From an uncultured Psychromonas sp. (GTDB taxonomy: Bacteria; Pseudomonadota; Gammaproteobacteria; Enterobacterales; Psychromonadaceae), in NCBI RefSeq assembly GCF_947489755.1, contig NZ_CANLFB010000006.1, positions 1 to 64,000 of the forward strand: a stretch of DNA of 64,000 nt. The letters run 5' to 3'. This document shows positions 53,449 to 63,135 of the stretch, piece by piece (positions within the stretch are counted from its first letter, which is position 1; the number at the start of each line of letters is the position of its first letter). Both the position numbers and the translations under genes were made by a program. Below the pieces are notes generated by a model that made no database searches, had not been told where the DNA came from, and worked only from the letters and a program-made list of their open reading frames with translations.

Positions 53449-54476
53449 TACATTCTATATCTCAATTGCACACTCAAAGTAGGATCAATATTGACCCCCT
53501 CTGCTTCTTTTAATTTTTGTTTATACTGTGCACTAATATCAAACCCATCATCGTTGACCCACTGTACACCTGTGGCCCAATAACTTGTTGAATCACTTTT
53601 ACTACTCACTGCATAATCAATTTCAGCACGTTGGTATTCAAGCTGAGTATAGACTGATAAATCTTCTTTCGCGTTACGCCAAAGTAACTCTACAAAACCA
53701 TTTAATGTATTATTACCTGCCACTTTTCCGATAGATGATTCAGCCATAAACTGCCATTGATAATAATAATAGGAAGCATCTAGACCAATATTTTTCCGTT
53801 CAATCACGCCATTAGCCGCTAAAACATCACCGGTTAACCATGATATGCCTAACACTGTATTTTTGTTGCTAAGCGTTCCGACTCGACCAGAAAACAAATG
53901 TGGATTGCCTTTTTTCCTTAGTTCGACACCAGACCCACGAGTGAGGGCAACCTCATATTCAAAACGAGGTAGAATGCCGTTAACAGAAAGTCCCCAATCG
54001 GTTTTTATACCTCGTTGTGCTGCCGTTAGTTGACGCAGTGTCCCATTGGTGTCTATTTGATACTCTAATCCAAAGGGGACTTCAAAATGCCCTACTCTAA
54101 TATTGAATTTACCTTGATTTAACGCCGTATAATTGAAGTTTGCAATACGCCACGTTAGCTTTGTATCGTTACCATCATCAAATATAAAGGAAGGGTTATT
54201 AACGTTATTTAATTTAAGGAGGTAAGGTTGGAACATTAAGGTGCCAATATCAGCGGAACTACTGCTAAATACTTTATGTATATCTAGCCCTAAGACATGT
54301 AAAAAAGAAAACTCACCAGTATCAAGGTTACTGCTAGTCCTTGAGGAAAGATCAATGGTTCCGCGGCTATTTTCACCTAAAAACGCCCAATCAACTGAAC
54401 TTGAGAATGCGAAAGGAGAAAAAAGAAAGCTACAGACTAGACTAATAGTTAAGCACTTTAAGTCACTTTTCTTCAT
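53448..54476 (-). CDS. Porin-like outer-membrane beta-barrel protein
   Basis: 342 residues with a signal peptide (MKKSDLKCLTISLVCSFLFSPFAFSS). The rest alternates polar and hydrophobic residues with many aromatic girdle residues (FNIRVGHFEVPFGLEYQ, YYYYQWQFMAESSIGKVAG, YWATGVQWVNDDGFDISAQY) and ends VQLRYRM. The VGHFEVPFGLE stretch is typical of OprO/P-like and related porins. First gene of a coupled pair (TAATG overlap with the next). Substrate unknown. Confidence 0.75.
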   Translation of the reverse strand: MKKSDLKCLTISLVCSFLFSPFAFSSSVDWAFLGENSRGTIDLSSRTSSNLDTGEFSFLHVLGLDIHKVFSSSSADIGTLMFQPYLLKLNNVNNPSFIFDDGNDTKLTWRIANFNYTALNQGKFNIRVGHFEVPFGLEYQIDTNGTLRQLTAAQRGIKTDWGLSVNGILPRFEYEVALTRGSGVELRKKGNPHLFSGRVGTLSNKNTVLGISWLTGDVLAANGVIERKNIGLDASYYYYQWQFMAESSIGKVAGNNTLNGFVELLWRNAKEDLSVYTQLEYQRAEIDYAVSSKSDSTSYWATGVQWVNDDGFDISAQYKQKLKEAEGVNIDPTLSVQLRYRM

Positions 54477-54929
54477 AACAGATAACCCTTACTCAAACTA
54501 ACATTTAAAGATTCAGAAGGATAAACAAGGTTATTTCTAAAGCTTCACTGGCGACAATGCCTTGCGAATCTTTATTATAGTACAAAAAAATTACCCATAA
54601 AGAGATATTCATTAAAAATGGAGAGATAAATCTCATAGAGCATTACTATTTTTAAATCTTTATTTTGATTATGGGAAGCGTAATGACACTTAACATCAAA
54701 CCGTTATAAATACTTAATAGGCCGCATAGTTAATGTTATGTAATCCATGGAAAATGATGGAAGCAATAACGAACGATGAAAGATAATTTAATGCAGAAGT
54801 CTCCCGAAATAGTGCTGTTACATCGTTTTGCTTATACAAAAAAGAGATGATTGAATAAGGTGTTGACTCTTCCTTTCCTCGTTAGGTTTACATTTAATAT
54901 GGTAAACCTAACGTATTTAAAGTCATTAA
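54477..54929. other. Gene-poor spacer
   Basis: About 450 bp, AT-rich, between the porin-like gene start and the end of the acyltransferase gene. Apart from the expected porin promoter near 54490-54600 I see nothing. Confidence 0.4.
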
Positions 54930-55970
54930 TTATGGCACTAGACGCCTAACAAAAGGCACTTTAACTAAAGCGATAGTTAATATTAATGACACGATCAATG
55001 TGATCGAGGTGATCATAGGAATAGCAATCCAATTACTTCCAAACAATGTATAAAACCCATTATTTAATTCGCGTACAGGAATTAATAAAAGTGGATGAAT
55101 TAAATAAATGCCCAAACTATATGTGGAAATAAGTGTGATCAGCGTACGCAATTTGCCTTTTATTTTTTCTGCATAAGCTTGCGCTAATACAAATAACATT
55201 CCGCCAATAACGGCAGTATTTAAGGTTTTATATCCCATAAAGAATGAACTATATTCCTCTGTTTTATGTGCCAAAGACCAAGTCCCAAAGAAATTAAGTA
55301 GCAACATACCAACACCAGCCATCAGCCATAGATTTAATTGTGGTCGATTGTCTCGGTTAAATAAGTACCACCCCAAAACGAGATAACCGCTGTATAACAC
55401 TAAATTTTGCTGTAAAAAGCTGCCCACTTTTAACCAATGCATAATAAATAAGATGGCCCAACTAAATAAGGCTAATTTAATATGATCAGGTGATGCTTTT
55501 TTTAATAATGGAATTAGAAATGGAATAACAAAATATAAGGGAATAAAGTCATAGAAAAACCATAAATGGTACCAAACAGGATCCACAGGCGCATTTTTTA
55601 AGACATCAATAGCAGTACCGCTCACCCATTGCCCAGTAAACACATCATCAACCATAAAACCGGCCACTAGCCCGTAAATAATAGTCCAGCCGATAAAAGG
55701 GATCACCACTTTACTTAAACGTTTAGTGAGGTAATGCTCGCACTGAAAAGCTCTTTCTGTAGAAAGCAATAATGCCCCACTAATTAACATAAAAACAGGC
55801 ACCGCCCAGCGCGTTAAACTGTTCAAACCAGCGGCGGCAAGCCACTCCCCTTCTGGTATTTCCCCATATAAAAAACGAAATGGTCCCAATACATGAATAG
55901 TAATCACTGCTATCGCGGCGATAAAGCGTAAAAAATCTATATAAAATATCGATGTGCGCTTTGTTGACAT
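54930..55970 (-). CDS. Acyltransferase-3 family membrane protein
   Basis: 346 residues with about ten membrane spans. N-terminal signature FYIDFLRFIAAIAVITIHVLGPFRF (conserved Arg and His), RWAVPVFMLISGALLL, YHLWFFYDFIPLYFVIPFL and the closing YSLGIYLIHPLLL are those of acyltransferase family 3 (OafA/WecH-like). It transfers acyl groups to surface sugars or similar acceptors at the inner membrane. It is a single gene with no polysaccharide cluster around it, so the acceptor is unknown. Confidence 0.88.
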   Translation of the reverse strand: MSTKRTSIFYIDFLRFIAAIAVITIHVLGPFRFLYGEIPEGEWLAAAGLNSLTRWAVPVFMLISGALLLSTERAFQCEHYLTKRLSKVVIPFIGWTIIYGLVAGFMVDDVFTGQWVSGTAIDVLKNAPVDPVWYHLWFFYDFIPLYFVIPFLIPLLKKASPDHIKLALFSWAILFIMHWLKVGSFLQQNLVLYSGYLVLGWYLFNRDNRPQLNLWLMAGVGMLLLNFFGTWSLAHKTEEYSSFFMGYKTLNTAVIGGMLFVLAQAYAEKIKGKLRTLITLISTYSLGIYLIHPLLLIPVRELNNGFYTLFGSNWIAIPMITSITLIVSLILTIALVKVPFVRRLVP

Positions 55971-56040
55971 ACTAATAATCCAATTAACTTAATTAAAAAT
56001 AGAGTACCTACTTGCTCCTAGGCTTGCAATGATAAGTGGT

Positions 56041-56238
56041 TAACCTCAGTTCCGGATAAGAAAAGCGATACAACACAACTATTTGAGCGAATTTCGTCGT
56101 TAAATTATTTCCCAATAACCAGTTATTACTTCAACAATTTGCCTTGAACTACGCACAACTAGCAGTACTGTATAATTAATTTTTATAACTATATGATTTA
56201 AAAAAACCTTTCGCTTACGTTAACCAGAATTGAGGTTA
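56041..56238 (+). repeat. MITE-like dispersed repeat, family A, copy 3 (best preserved)
   Basis: 198 bp with imperfect terminal inverted repeats TAACCTCAGTTCCGGATAAG (56041-56060) and the complement of TAACCTCAATTCTGGTTAAC (56218-56238). There is no ORF. Similar copies are at 19180-19370 and 52609-52758, all in the same orientation. No clear target duplication. Confidence 0.78.
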
Positions 56239-56481
56239 GTTAAGACAATATAACCTACTTGCAGTTCATTCCTTAAAATAATCTTACCGCAGTAAAATAA
56301 TTTATCGCATTCATATATCTGCAACACATCAAAAAATGAAGTATTGCAGAAAGATGAAAAAACACGATAATGGGCGCAACTACCCCCTAACAAGTCACTG
56401 CTATTAAGCTTATGTTATTCAATTAAGTGTATATATGAGGCTATTAATTAATAGGCTTTAACCTGCCTCAAGGATTTATCT

Positions 56482-58053
56482 GTGATTATCACAAAGTACA
56501 TTACACGTTCTCTTTTTTTCTTATTATCGATATCAACACACACGGTATTATTTGCAGCAGAAGAGATGATAAGTGATCTCCCTCAATCAGCATCAGATGA
56601 TATTAGTAATACGTCAACTAAATTACCTATTGCTGAAAATAATGAGTTACAAAAAACACCTGAATATCAAGGGACAAATCAACAACTCCTCGAGCCACTA
56701 CCAGAAACACTTACGATAGAGGTTAAGGCAGAAACAAAGGATATCGAAACAGAAGAAGCAGAGTACAAAACGGCATTCACAAACTCAGCTTGGGAACAGT
56801 TTGATGTGCCAGAAAGCTTTTATGACAATCCTTATAAAGTGTCTTTATTCAGCCCTAAGAATGGAGAAGATAGCGAACGATTATTATCACAAACAACGTC
56901 TATTTTTTATTATGGTTTAGGGGTTATTTCAGTACTTGCCGTTATGCCTGAATCTATCACCAATTGGAATGACGACGACGATGTAAGCTTAGCTCAGAAG
57001 TGGGTTGATCATGTATCAGAAGGCCCAGTATGGGACCGAGATGATGCCGTATTAAACTATATTATGCACCCTTACTTTGGTGGTGTTTACTACCAAGCAG
57101 CACGTAAATCAGGCTATCGTCAATGGGATTCATTTTTATACTCAGCGCTTATGTCTAGCGCATTTTGGGAATATGGCGTTGAAGCCTTTGCAGAAAAACC
57201 ATCGATACAAGATTTAGTGGTTACGCCTGTATTAGGTTGGGTTTATGGTGAATGGGCTTTTAACACTGAACGCGAAATTTGGGCTGGCGGCGGCACGGTA
57301 TGGGGAAATGAATATTTAGGTAATACCGCCCTATTTTTATTAGACCCTATCGATTCGATTGGGCGTAACTTTAACCGTTTATTTGGTAGAGATTTAATAA
57401 AAGCCGGTACAGGTTATATTACACTCTCAGATCAAGGCGATGATGCAAGAAGACCTAATGACAAACAGGTCATGTTTAAAATTAATTATTTGTTTGGCGA
57501 AGATAATAGCGCAGCTCAATCAGGTATTAGTGGTAAACGTAAACTAGGCTCTGGCTACTCATTTGCCAATTCAAGTGATCCGGTTAACTTCGGTATTGTT
57601 GGGTTAAGTTTAGGGTCGGGTTACCTTAACTACGATAATAAACGTAACCTCATCAATGAACAATATGCACAAGTTTCATTGGGTTTATATTTTTCTCCAC
57701 GCTTTTCAGCGCGTTTAAATTATGGCTCAACAAAAATGATGCAAGCCTTCACAACACCTAATGAAACTTATGAAACGTTTAGTGTTGATGGCCAATATTA
57801 CTTCAATACCAGTTCAAACTTACGCCCTTATATAACGGCTGGTTTAGGTGAAGAAATTTGGAATGAAGATGACGATCAATACAACTTTCAACTTAATACT
57901 GGTGTTGGCCTCCATTACCGTTTAAATGCAAACTGGGCAATACAAGCTGACTATGTTAACTATTTCACTACGCATGAAAGCAGTCATGATCAACAAATGA
58001 CCGGCAAACTCGTCTATCGTTTTGGTGATGGCGAAACAATACAAGCTCAATAA
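56482..58053 (+). CDS. DUF3943 outer-membrane protein
   Basis: 523 residues from GTG 56482 (AAGGA upstream). Signal peptide of about 26 residues (…STHTVLFAAEE), then a low-complexity acidic linker (about 30-105), the DUF3943 block (WDRDDAVLNYIMHPYFGGVYYQAARKSGYRQWDSFLYSALMSSAFWEYGVEAFAEKPSIQDL, about 185-250) and a C-terminal OmpA-like eight-stranded barrel (about 330-520; FSPRFSARLNYGSTKMM, LRPYITAGLGEEIW, NWAIQADYVNYF). Function unknown; probably in the outer membrane. It is monocistronic, with a MITE-like element right after it. Confidence 0.82.
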   Translation: MIITKYITRSLFFLLSISTHTVLFAAEEMISDLPQSASDDISNTSTKLPIAENNELQKTPEYQGTNQQLLEPLPETLTIEVKAETKDIETEEAEYKTAFTNSAWEQFDVPESFYDNPYKVSLFSPKNGEDSERLLSQTTSIFYYGLGVISVLAVMPESITNWNDDDDVSLAQKWVDHVSEGPVWDRDDAVLNYIMHPYFGGVYYQAARKSGYRQWDSFLYSALMSSAFWEYGVEAFAEKPSIQDLVVTPVLGWVYGEWAFNTEREIWAGGGTVWGNEYLGNTALFLLDPIDSIGRNFNRLFGRDLIKAGTGYITLSDQGDDARRPNDKQVMFKINYLFGEDNSAAQSGISGKRKLGSGYSFANSSDPVNFGIVGLSLGSGYLNYDNKRNLINEQYAQVSLGLYFSPRFSARLNYGSTKMMQAFTTPNETYETFSVDGQYYFNTSSNLRPYITAGLGEEIWNEDDDQYNFQLNTGVGLHYRLNANWAIQADYVNYFTTHESSHDQQMTGKLVYRFGDGETIQAQ

Positions 58054-58064
58054 ATGTTGGACAA

Positions 58065-58225
58065 TACCAATTATGCTGAATAAGTGAGCTAAATTTTGCG
58101 TAGGAAAAATGACTTAGTTTGAGGCGTAAATTAAGCTAAATGGTTGTTCCCTTTACGAAATTTACAACGAAGAAATAAGTTATTTTAACAAGTAAAATAG
58201 ATTAGTTAATTAGCGTGATTGGTAT
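58065..58225. repeat. MITE-like element, family B
   Basis: 161 bp with about 20-bp imperfect terminal inverted repeats: TACCAATTATGCTGAATAAG at 58065-58084 and the complement of TACCAATCACGCTAATTAAC at 58206-58225. No ORF. TA flanks on the right (GGTATAAC) would suit a TA-targeting element. Ends of this type are common in marine gammaproteobacterial genomes. Confidence 0.75.
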
Positions 58226-58238
58226 AACAATATTAATA

Positions 58239-58276
58239 AAAAGGCCTATGATAACGTTTATCACAGGCCTTTTTTG
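58239..58276. terminator. Bidirectional intrinsic terminator
   Basis: AAAAAGGCCTATGATAA pairs with TTATCACAGGCCTTTTTT (one mismatch). It lies between the convergent DUF3943 and aminotransferase genes. Confidence 0.92.
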
Positions 58277-58354
58277 CTTTTAAGCTACAGATTCTTTTAA
58301 ACTATAGATGCTTTTAAACTAAAGATGATTTAAGTTACCGTTCAAATATCACAC

Positions 58355-59539
58355 TTAGTCTTTCATTACGTCTACTAATGCTTCGGCAAGGTAACCAACT
58401 TGTGCTTGTTTTAAGCCTGCAATGTTAATTCTGCCATTTAACATACCGTATATTGCATGTTTTTCACGTAAAGCGATCATCTGCTCTGCTGTTAAGGGCA
58501 ATAAAGAAAACATGCCTTTTTGCCTTGTCACGGCCTGCAAAGAAATAGGTGCATCCATTTCTAACAATAATTTGCCCAATGCTTTGCGTAAACCATTAAT
58601 GCGTTCTCTACACACAGAGAGTTCCGCCAACCAAGGTTCAGGGTCTGAAAACAATAACGATGCGACAGCGGCACCGTGGTTTGGTGGCATAGAGTAATTT
58701 ACACGTGTAATACGTTCTAATAAAGTACGTAAAGGAACATGTTGAGAGTGATCATTTGTTATCACCATCGCAACACCAGTACGTTCACAATATAACCCCA
58801 TATTTTTTGAACAACTTGCCGCCACCAGCATAAAATCAACTTGCTCAACAAACAGCCTTAAACCTGCAGCATCTTCTTCAGGCCCATCACCAAAACCTTG
58901 ATAGGCGATATCAATAAAAGGCACGACTTTTTTAGCAAGACAGAAATCAATAAATTGTTGCCATTGCGATAATGATGGATCTACACCGGAAGGATTATGA
59001 CAACTGCCGTGTAACAATAAAATATCGCCTTCTTTCGCTTGCGCGAGATCTTCAAAACACGCGTCTATATCTAAAACGCCTCCAACATGCTGCCAACGGA
59101 ATGGTTCAACCTTGAGGCCAGCCCCTTCCATAATTGGACGATGATTAAGATAACCAGGGTTGGTATTCCAAATCACAGCATCCGGTGATAACGTCGCAAC
59201 AAAGTCGGCAATCACTCTTAAAGCACCTGAACCACCCACGGTTTGAATAGTACATTGATCAGAAAAGCGTTTGCTTTCGCCTAATAAAAATTTGGCCATG
59301 TGGTCATTAAACTCAAGGTTTCCTGACAACATTTTATAAGACTTTGATTCGGCTGCTGCCGCTAACTTTTGTTCTGCTTTCTGTACCTGTTGCATCACAG
59401 GTGTTTGACCTGTTTCATCACGATACACACCTACTAACATATCAATCTTATGGTCCCGTTGGTCTGCATTACATTGATGTAACAACGCCCAAAGAGGGTC
59501 ACCTTGAACAACAGGTAAATTTTCTAACATATATTGCAT
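58355..59539 (-). CDS. Class I aspartate/aromatic aminotransferase
   Basis: 394 residues (391 if the second ATG, three codons in, is used). PLP-enzyme motifs: QTVGGSGALRVIADF, WNTNPGYLNHRPIMEGAGL, LLHGSCHNPSGVDPS, VPFIDIAYQGFGDG (the Asp that contacts the PLP ring nitrogen, and the Tyr) and the Schiff-base Lys in SCSKNMGLYCERTG. This is the AspC/TyrB subgroup; sequence alone does not settle Asp against aromatic preference. It is a single gene, convergent with the DUF3943 gene. Confidence 0.9.
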   Translation of the reverse strand: MQYMLENLPVVQGDPLWALLHQCNADQRDHKIDMLVGVYRDETGQTPVMQQVQKAEQKLAAAAESKSYKMLSGNLEFNDHMAKFLLGESKRFSDQCTIQTVGGSGALRVIADFVATLSPDAVIWNTNPGYLNHRPIMEGAGLKVEPFRWQHVGGVLDIDACFEDLAQAKEGDILLLHGSCHNPSGVDPSLSQWQQFIDFCLAKKVVPFIDIAYQGFGDGPEEDAAGLRLFVEQVDFMLVAASCSKNMGLYCERTGVAMVITNDHSQHVPLRTLLERITRVNYSMPPNHGAAVASLLFSDPEPWLAELSVCRERINGLRKALGKLLLEMDAPISLQAVTRQKGMFSLLPLTAEQMIALREKHAIYGMLNGRINIAGLKQAQVGYLAEALVDVMKD

Positions 59540-59638
59540 TTCCTTAGATAAATATAATTTATATAAACCACACTGATAACGATGATATTAACCAGCTACC
59601 TCTTTATTCATGAGATCACAGGTTTAATGCCATAGCGA

Positions 59639-60553
59639 TTAACACCGATGAGATAAAATAACGCCTAAGATAGTCACCCCTATCCCACCAATAATAAGTA
59701 GTGATAGAGATTCTCCAAATATTGGTACTGCTAAAAAAGCCGTTATTACAGGTGAAATTGAGCCTAATAATGATGCACGGCTAGCGCCCAGCTGGTTGAT
59801 CGCATAAGAAAAGCAGACAGTGGCGACCACTCCGATACAAAGGCCTTGAATTACAATAAAGGGTAAAGCTTGCTGAAACGAAAAATGGCCAATTTCACTT
59901 TCTACCATACCAGAGCTAATCAATATCAGCATAATAAAACCTGACAGATAAGACAAAATAATCACCACAATAACCGGCTTCAGGTTAAGGCGTTTTAAGG
60001 TGATGGCAAAAATAGCCCAACATGCACTCGCAGCAAATAAAAAACTTATACCTATTAACGTTTGTTTAGAAAATGACTGATTTTCATTCAGCAACATAAT
60101 CAGCACGCCAGCTAATATTAATAACAATGCTAACAAACGCTTTTTAGAAAGAAACTCAGCAAAGAAAATGGCCGAAATAATGGCAACAAAAATGCCCGGC
60201 GTCCCTGCAAGTATTGTCCCTACATATGCAGTAGGTACATTTTTAGCGCCTAATGCAGCAAGAAAAACAAAAGGAATACCGCCTAGTAAAATAAGAGCTA
60301 GATCAATAACTTTGAGCGTTTTAATCATTTTAAAATGGGCAACAGCCCAAGGTGCTAATAATATTGCCGGCACCATAAAACGCAATAATGCAACATCGGC
60401 AATGCTTAGATTTGATCCCTCTATGGTGCGAATCGATAAAGCAAAGCTAGACCAAATAAGAAGTACTAAGGTCATCGCCAAATAGCCTAAGACCTTGGAG
60501 GAAAATAATGGTCTATGCATTTTTTTGATATGGACACGCTGAGTATTAAGCAT
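59639..60553 (-). CDS. EamA/DMT-family transporter
   Basis: 304 residues, ATG preceded by AGGGTG. Ten hydrophobic helices arranged as two EamA halves (LAMTLVLLIWSSFALSIR ... GVLIMLL and LIGISFLFAASACWAIFAITLKR ... GVILSH). Such proteins export amino acids or other small metabolites. The divergent Lrp-type regulator 149 bp away suggests amino-acid-responsive export. Confidence 0.88.
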   Translation of the reverse strand: MLNTQRVHIKKMHRPLFSSKVLGYLAMTLVLLIWSSFALSIRTIEGSNLSIADVALLRFMVPAILLAPWAVAHFKMIKTLKVIDLALILLGGIPFVFLAALGAKNVPTAYVGTILAGTPGIFVAIISAIFFAEFLSKKRLLALLLILAGVLIMLLNENQSFSKQTLIGISFLFAASACWAIFAITLKRLNLKPVIVVIILSYLSGFIMLILISSGMVESEIGHFSFQQALPFIVIQGLCIGVVATVCFSYAINQLGASRASLLGSISPVITAFLAVPIFGESLSLLIIGGIGVTILGVILSHRC

Positions 60554-60702
60554 AACTGCTACACCCTGTTAAAATTTAATGAACCTATTATTCATCAAAA
60601 GTAGCGCCCTTATCACTCAAATAAGTCTTAATTAAAATAAAATTTGGTTTAAAAAGTTAATAATATATAGTTATACGCATTAAAACACCAAACGAGACAG
60701 CC

Positions 60703-61158
60703 ATGGATAAAATAGACCGTAATATATTGACCCTATTACAAAAAGAAGGCCGCATCTCCATCGCAGATCTAGCTGATAAAGTGAACCTATCTCCTTCACC
60801 TTGTGCAAGGCGTTTAAAGCGTTTAGAAGAGGATGGTTATATAGAAGACTACCAAGCTAATTTGAATAAAACGAAGGTTGGAATCAACATGACTTTTTTT
60901 GTAGAAGTCAGTTTAAACCGTCATCAAGAAAAGGCGCTGGAAGAATTTGAAATAACGTTATTGGAGATGAAAGAGGTGGTGAATGCACATATTGTTTCGG
61001 GTGCCTTTGATTACTTAATTGAAGTGGTTACCCATGACTTACCCGGATATGAAGCCTTTACCACTAAACTCCATAAGATAAACAGCGTTAAAGATATTCA
61101 CACGCATTTGTCAGTAAGGCAGTTGAATACTCAACGTACCTTACCTATCTATAAATAA
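60703..61158 (+). CDS. Lrp/AsnC-family regulator
   Basis: 151 residues. Helix-turn-helix at about 5-60 (MDKIDRNILTLLQKEGRISIADLADKVNLSPSPCARRLKRLEEDGYI), then the RAM ligand-binding domain (about 65-145; VNAHIVSGAFDYLIEVVTHDLPGYEAF). It senses amino acids as a dimer or octamer. It is divergent from the EamA exporter and probably its regulator (inference from layout). Confidence 0.93.
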   Translation: MDKIDRNILTLLQKEGRISIADLADKVNLSPSPCARRLKRLEEDGYIEDYQANLNKTKVGINMTFFVEVSLNRHQEKALEEFEITLLEMKEVVNAHIVSGAFDYLIEVVTHDLPGYEAFTTKLHKINSVKDIHTHLSVRQLNTQRTLPIYK

Positions 61159-61569
61159 CCTGAGAATAACGCTAATTCAGGATAGTTGATGATTGTTAAC
61201 GAAGTTTGTGAATGTTTTAGTTAAGTTTGTGACAAATTCTATTTTATAAAAAATAATATTTAAAAAGAGCCTCTTTCTGGTCGACTTTTTAGTTTCAAAT
61301 TAGTATCGCAGTGAAACTAACTACGGGAGCAAAGTCGCTTTCGCCCCAAAATCGATCTAGAAAGCTAAGTCGAAAACGTTCCCAAAACGAAATAGAATTC
61401 TAAATATCAACCACCCCATAGCTAGTTAGAAAACAATAAATTAGTGACTACATATATTTATGTCATTTATATCAATAAAGTATATGTATTGATGGAAGCG
61501 CCCTCACATAACAACCTGAATAATTGAGATATTGTATTACCTATAAGTTTAGTCGCTAAAGGTAACAAT
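61159..61569. other. Spacer upstream of the Gabija-like genes, with a nested stem-loop
   Basis: About 410 bp. It contains CGACTTT (61282-61288) paired with AAAGTCG (61331-61337), enclosing the perfect inverted repeat TTAGTTTCA/TGAAACTAA (61289-61297, 61312-61320). It could be a terminator remnant, an operator or an island boundary. Nothing else was recognised. Confidence 0.45.
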
Positions 61570-63135
61570 ATGACACATATAGTAAAGGTAAAGCTCAGTA
61601 ACTTTAAGAAGTTCAAGACATTTGAAATTTACCTAGATCCTCGTATTAATACGCTAATAGGTGATAATGAAGCAGGTAAAAGTACGATTTTAGCTGCTAT
61701 TGAACTTGTACTAAGTGGTAGTAAAAGCAAAGTAGAAAGCTTAGGTGTTGAAGCTCTACTGAATGCGGGGGTTGTAGCTGAATTTTTAGCTGGCAATAAG
61801 GTCATTGAAAACTTACCAACCTTGCATATAGAACTGCACTTAAGTGAAGCTGGTAAGCCAGAACTTAACGGCAGAGTAAATAGTGACGGTTTAGCTAACG
61901 ACGGACTTCAGCTAATTATTGAACCAAATGAGGACTTAAGCGCGGAGATTCAACTGGCTATTGAAGCAGAAGGGAATAACTTTCCATTTGAATTTTACGT
62001 AGCTAAATTTTCAACGTTCAGCGGCGACGCATATTCAGGCTATCGTAAATTTTTGAGGTTCCTCTCATTAGACAGTACGCAAATCAATAGTGAATACGCT
62101 AATAACCAATATATAAGAGCAATGTACGAGGCAACAGTAGAGCAACCTCAGCGTTATAGCTTGCAGAATGAGTACAGACTACAAAAAAATAATTTTAGAG
62201 ATACTAAGTTAAACGTAATCAATGATGACTTAGAAGACTATGATTTTGCTATTCGTTCTGGATCTAAGTTCAATTTAGAAACTGACTTAACGCTCACTGA
62301 GGAGGGAATTCCAATTGAGAATAGAGGTAAAGGCAAACAGTGCTTTATAAAAACAGCGTTTGCACTTAGGGAGAGGGAACAGAATAAGTCTCTTGATGTA
62401 CTACTCCTAGAAGAACCAGAAAATCATCTAAGCCATACAAGCATGAATAAATTAATAAATCAGATAGAAAAGGCTCACAATAATCAGGTTATTATTGCTA
62501 CCCATAGCAGCTTAATAAGCTCAAGATTAGATCTTAGAAAATCCATTTTACTAAATAGTTCAGCAAGCGTACCTGCGATGCTAAATGACCTTACAAATGA
62601 AACATCAAAATTTTTCATGAAGGCCCCCAACCATAATATATTGGAGCTTGTGCTTTCTGAAAAGGTTATTTTAGTTGAGGGTGATGCAGAGTATATCCTC
62701 ATGGAAAGATTGTATGAGATTGTTAAAGGTCACTCTGCTTCTCAAGACGGAATTCACATCATATCTGTTGGTGGTACTAGCTTTAAGCGTTATATGGAGT
62801 TGTCAAAATTACTCAATATTAGAACAGCAGTAATTCGTGATAATGACAAAGATTACCAAAACCACTGTATAGGTAATTATCAAGATTATATTACTGATTG
62901 CATTGCAGTATACGCAGATTTAGATAATGGGAGATATACTTTTGAAGTCTGTATGTATGGGGATAATAAAGTGTTATGTGACAAATTATTCTCTGGCGGC
63001 CGAATACAATTAGACCCACAAGAATACATGCTAAAGAATAAAACTAAAGCTGCGTTCAATTTGCTAGAAGAACAACATAATGACCTGATAGTACCAGTGT
63101 ATATTCGAGAGGCTATAGAATGGATAAGCGCGTAG
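61570..63135 (+). CDS. gajA: GajA-like OLD-family ATPase/TOPRIM nuclease (Gabija-type)
   Basis: 521 residues. An ABC-type ATPase domain is split around a helical insert: Walker A GDNEAGKST (31-39), a Q-loop region near FYVAKFSTFSGDAYSG, GKGKQCFIKTAFAL as the signature region, Walker B VLLLEEPENHLSH (277-289) and switch THSSL (H312). The C-terminal TOPRIM nuclease has E370 (VILVEGDAEYIL) and D424/D426 (VIRDNDKDYQN). This order is that of class 2 OLD nucleases, which pair with a UvrD-like helicase, i.e. Gabija. It overlaps the helicase gene by 16 bp. In Gabija, GajA nicks DNA when nucleotide pools fall. Confidence 0.88.
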   Translation: MTHIVKVKLSNFKKFKTFEIYLDPRINTLIGDNEAGKSTILAAIELVLSGSKSKVESLGVEALLNAGVVAEFLAGNKVIENLPTLHIELHLSEAGKPELNGRVNSDGLANDGLQLIIEPNEDLSAEIQLAIEAEGNNFPFEFYVAKFSTFSGDAYSGYRKFLRFLSLDSTQINSEYANNQYIRAMYEATVEQPQRYSLQNEYRLQKNNFRDTKLNVINDDLEDYDFAIRSGSKFNLETDLTLTEEGIPIENRGKGKQCFIKTAFALREREQNKSLDVLLLEEPENHLSHTSMNKLINQIEKAHNNQVIIATHSSLISSRLDLRKSILLNSSASVPAMLNDLTNETSKFFMKAPNHNILELVLSEKVILVEGDAEYILMERLYEIVKGHSASQDGIHIISVGGTSFKRYMELSKLLNIRTAVIRDNDKDYQNHCIGNYQDYITDCIAVYADLDNGRYTFEVCMYGDNKVLCDKLFSGGRIQLDPQEYMLKNKTKAAFNLLEEQHNDLIVPVYIREAIEWISA

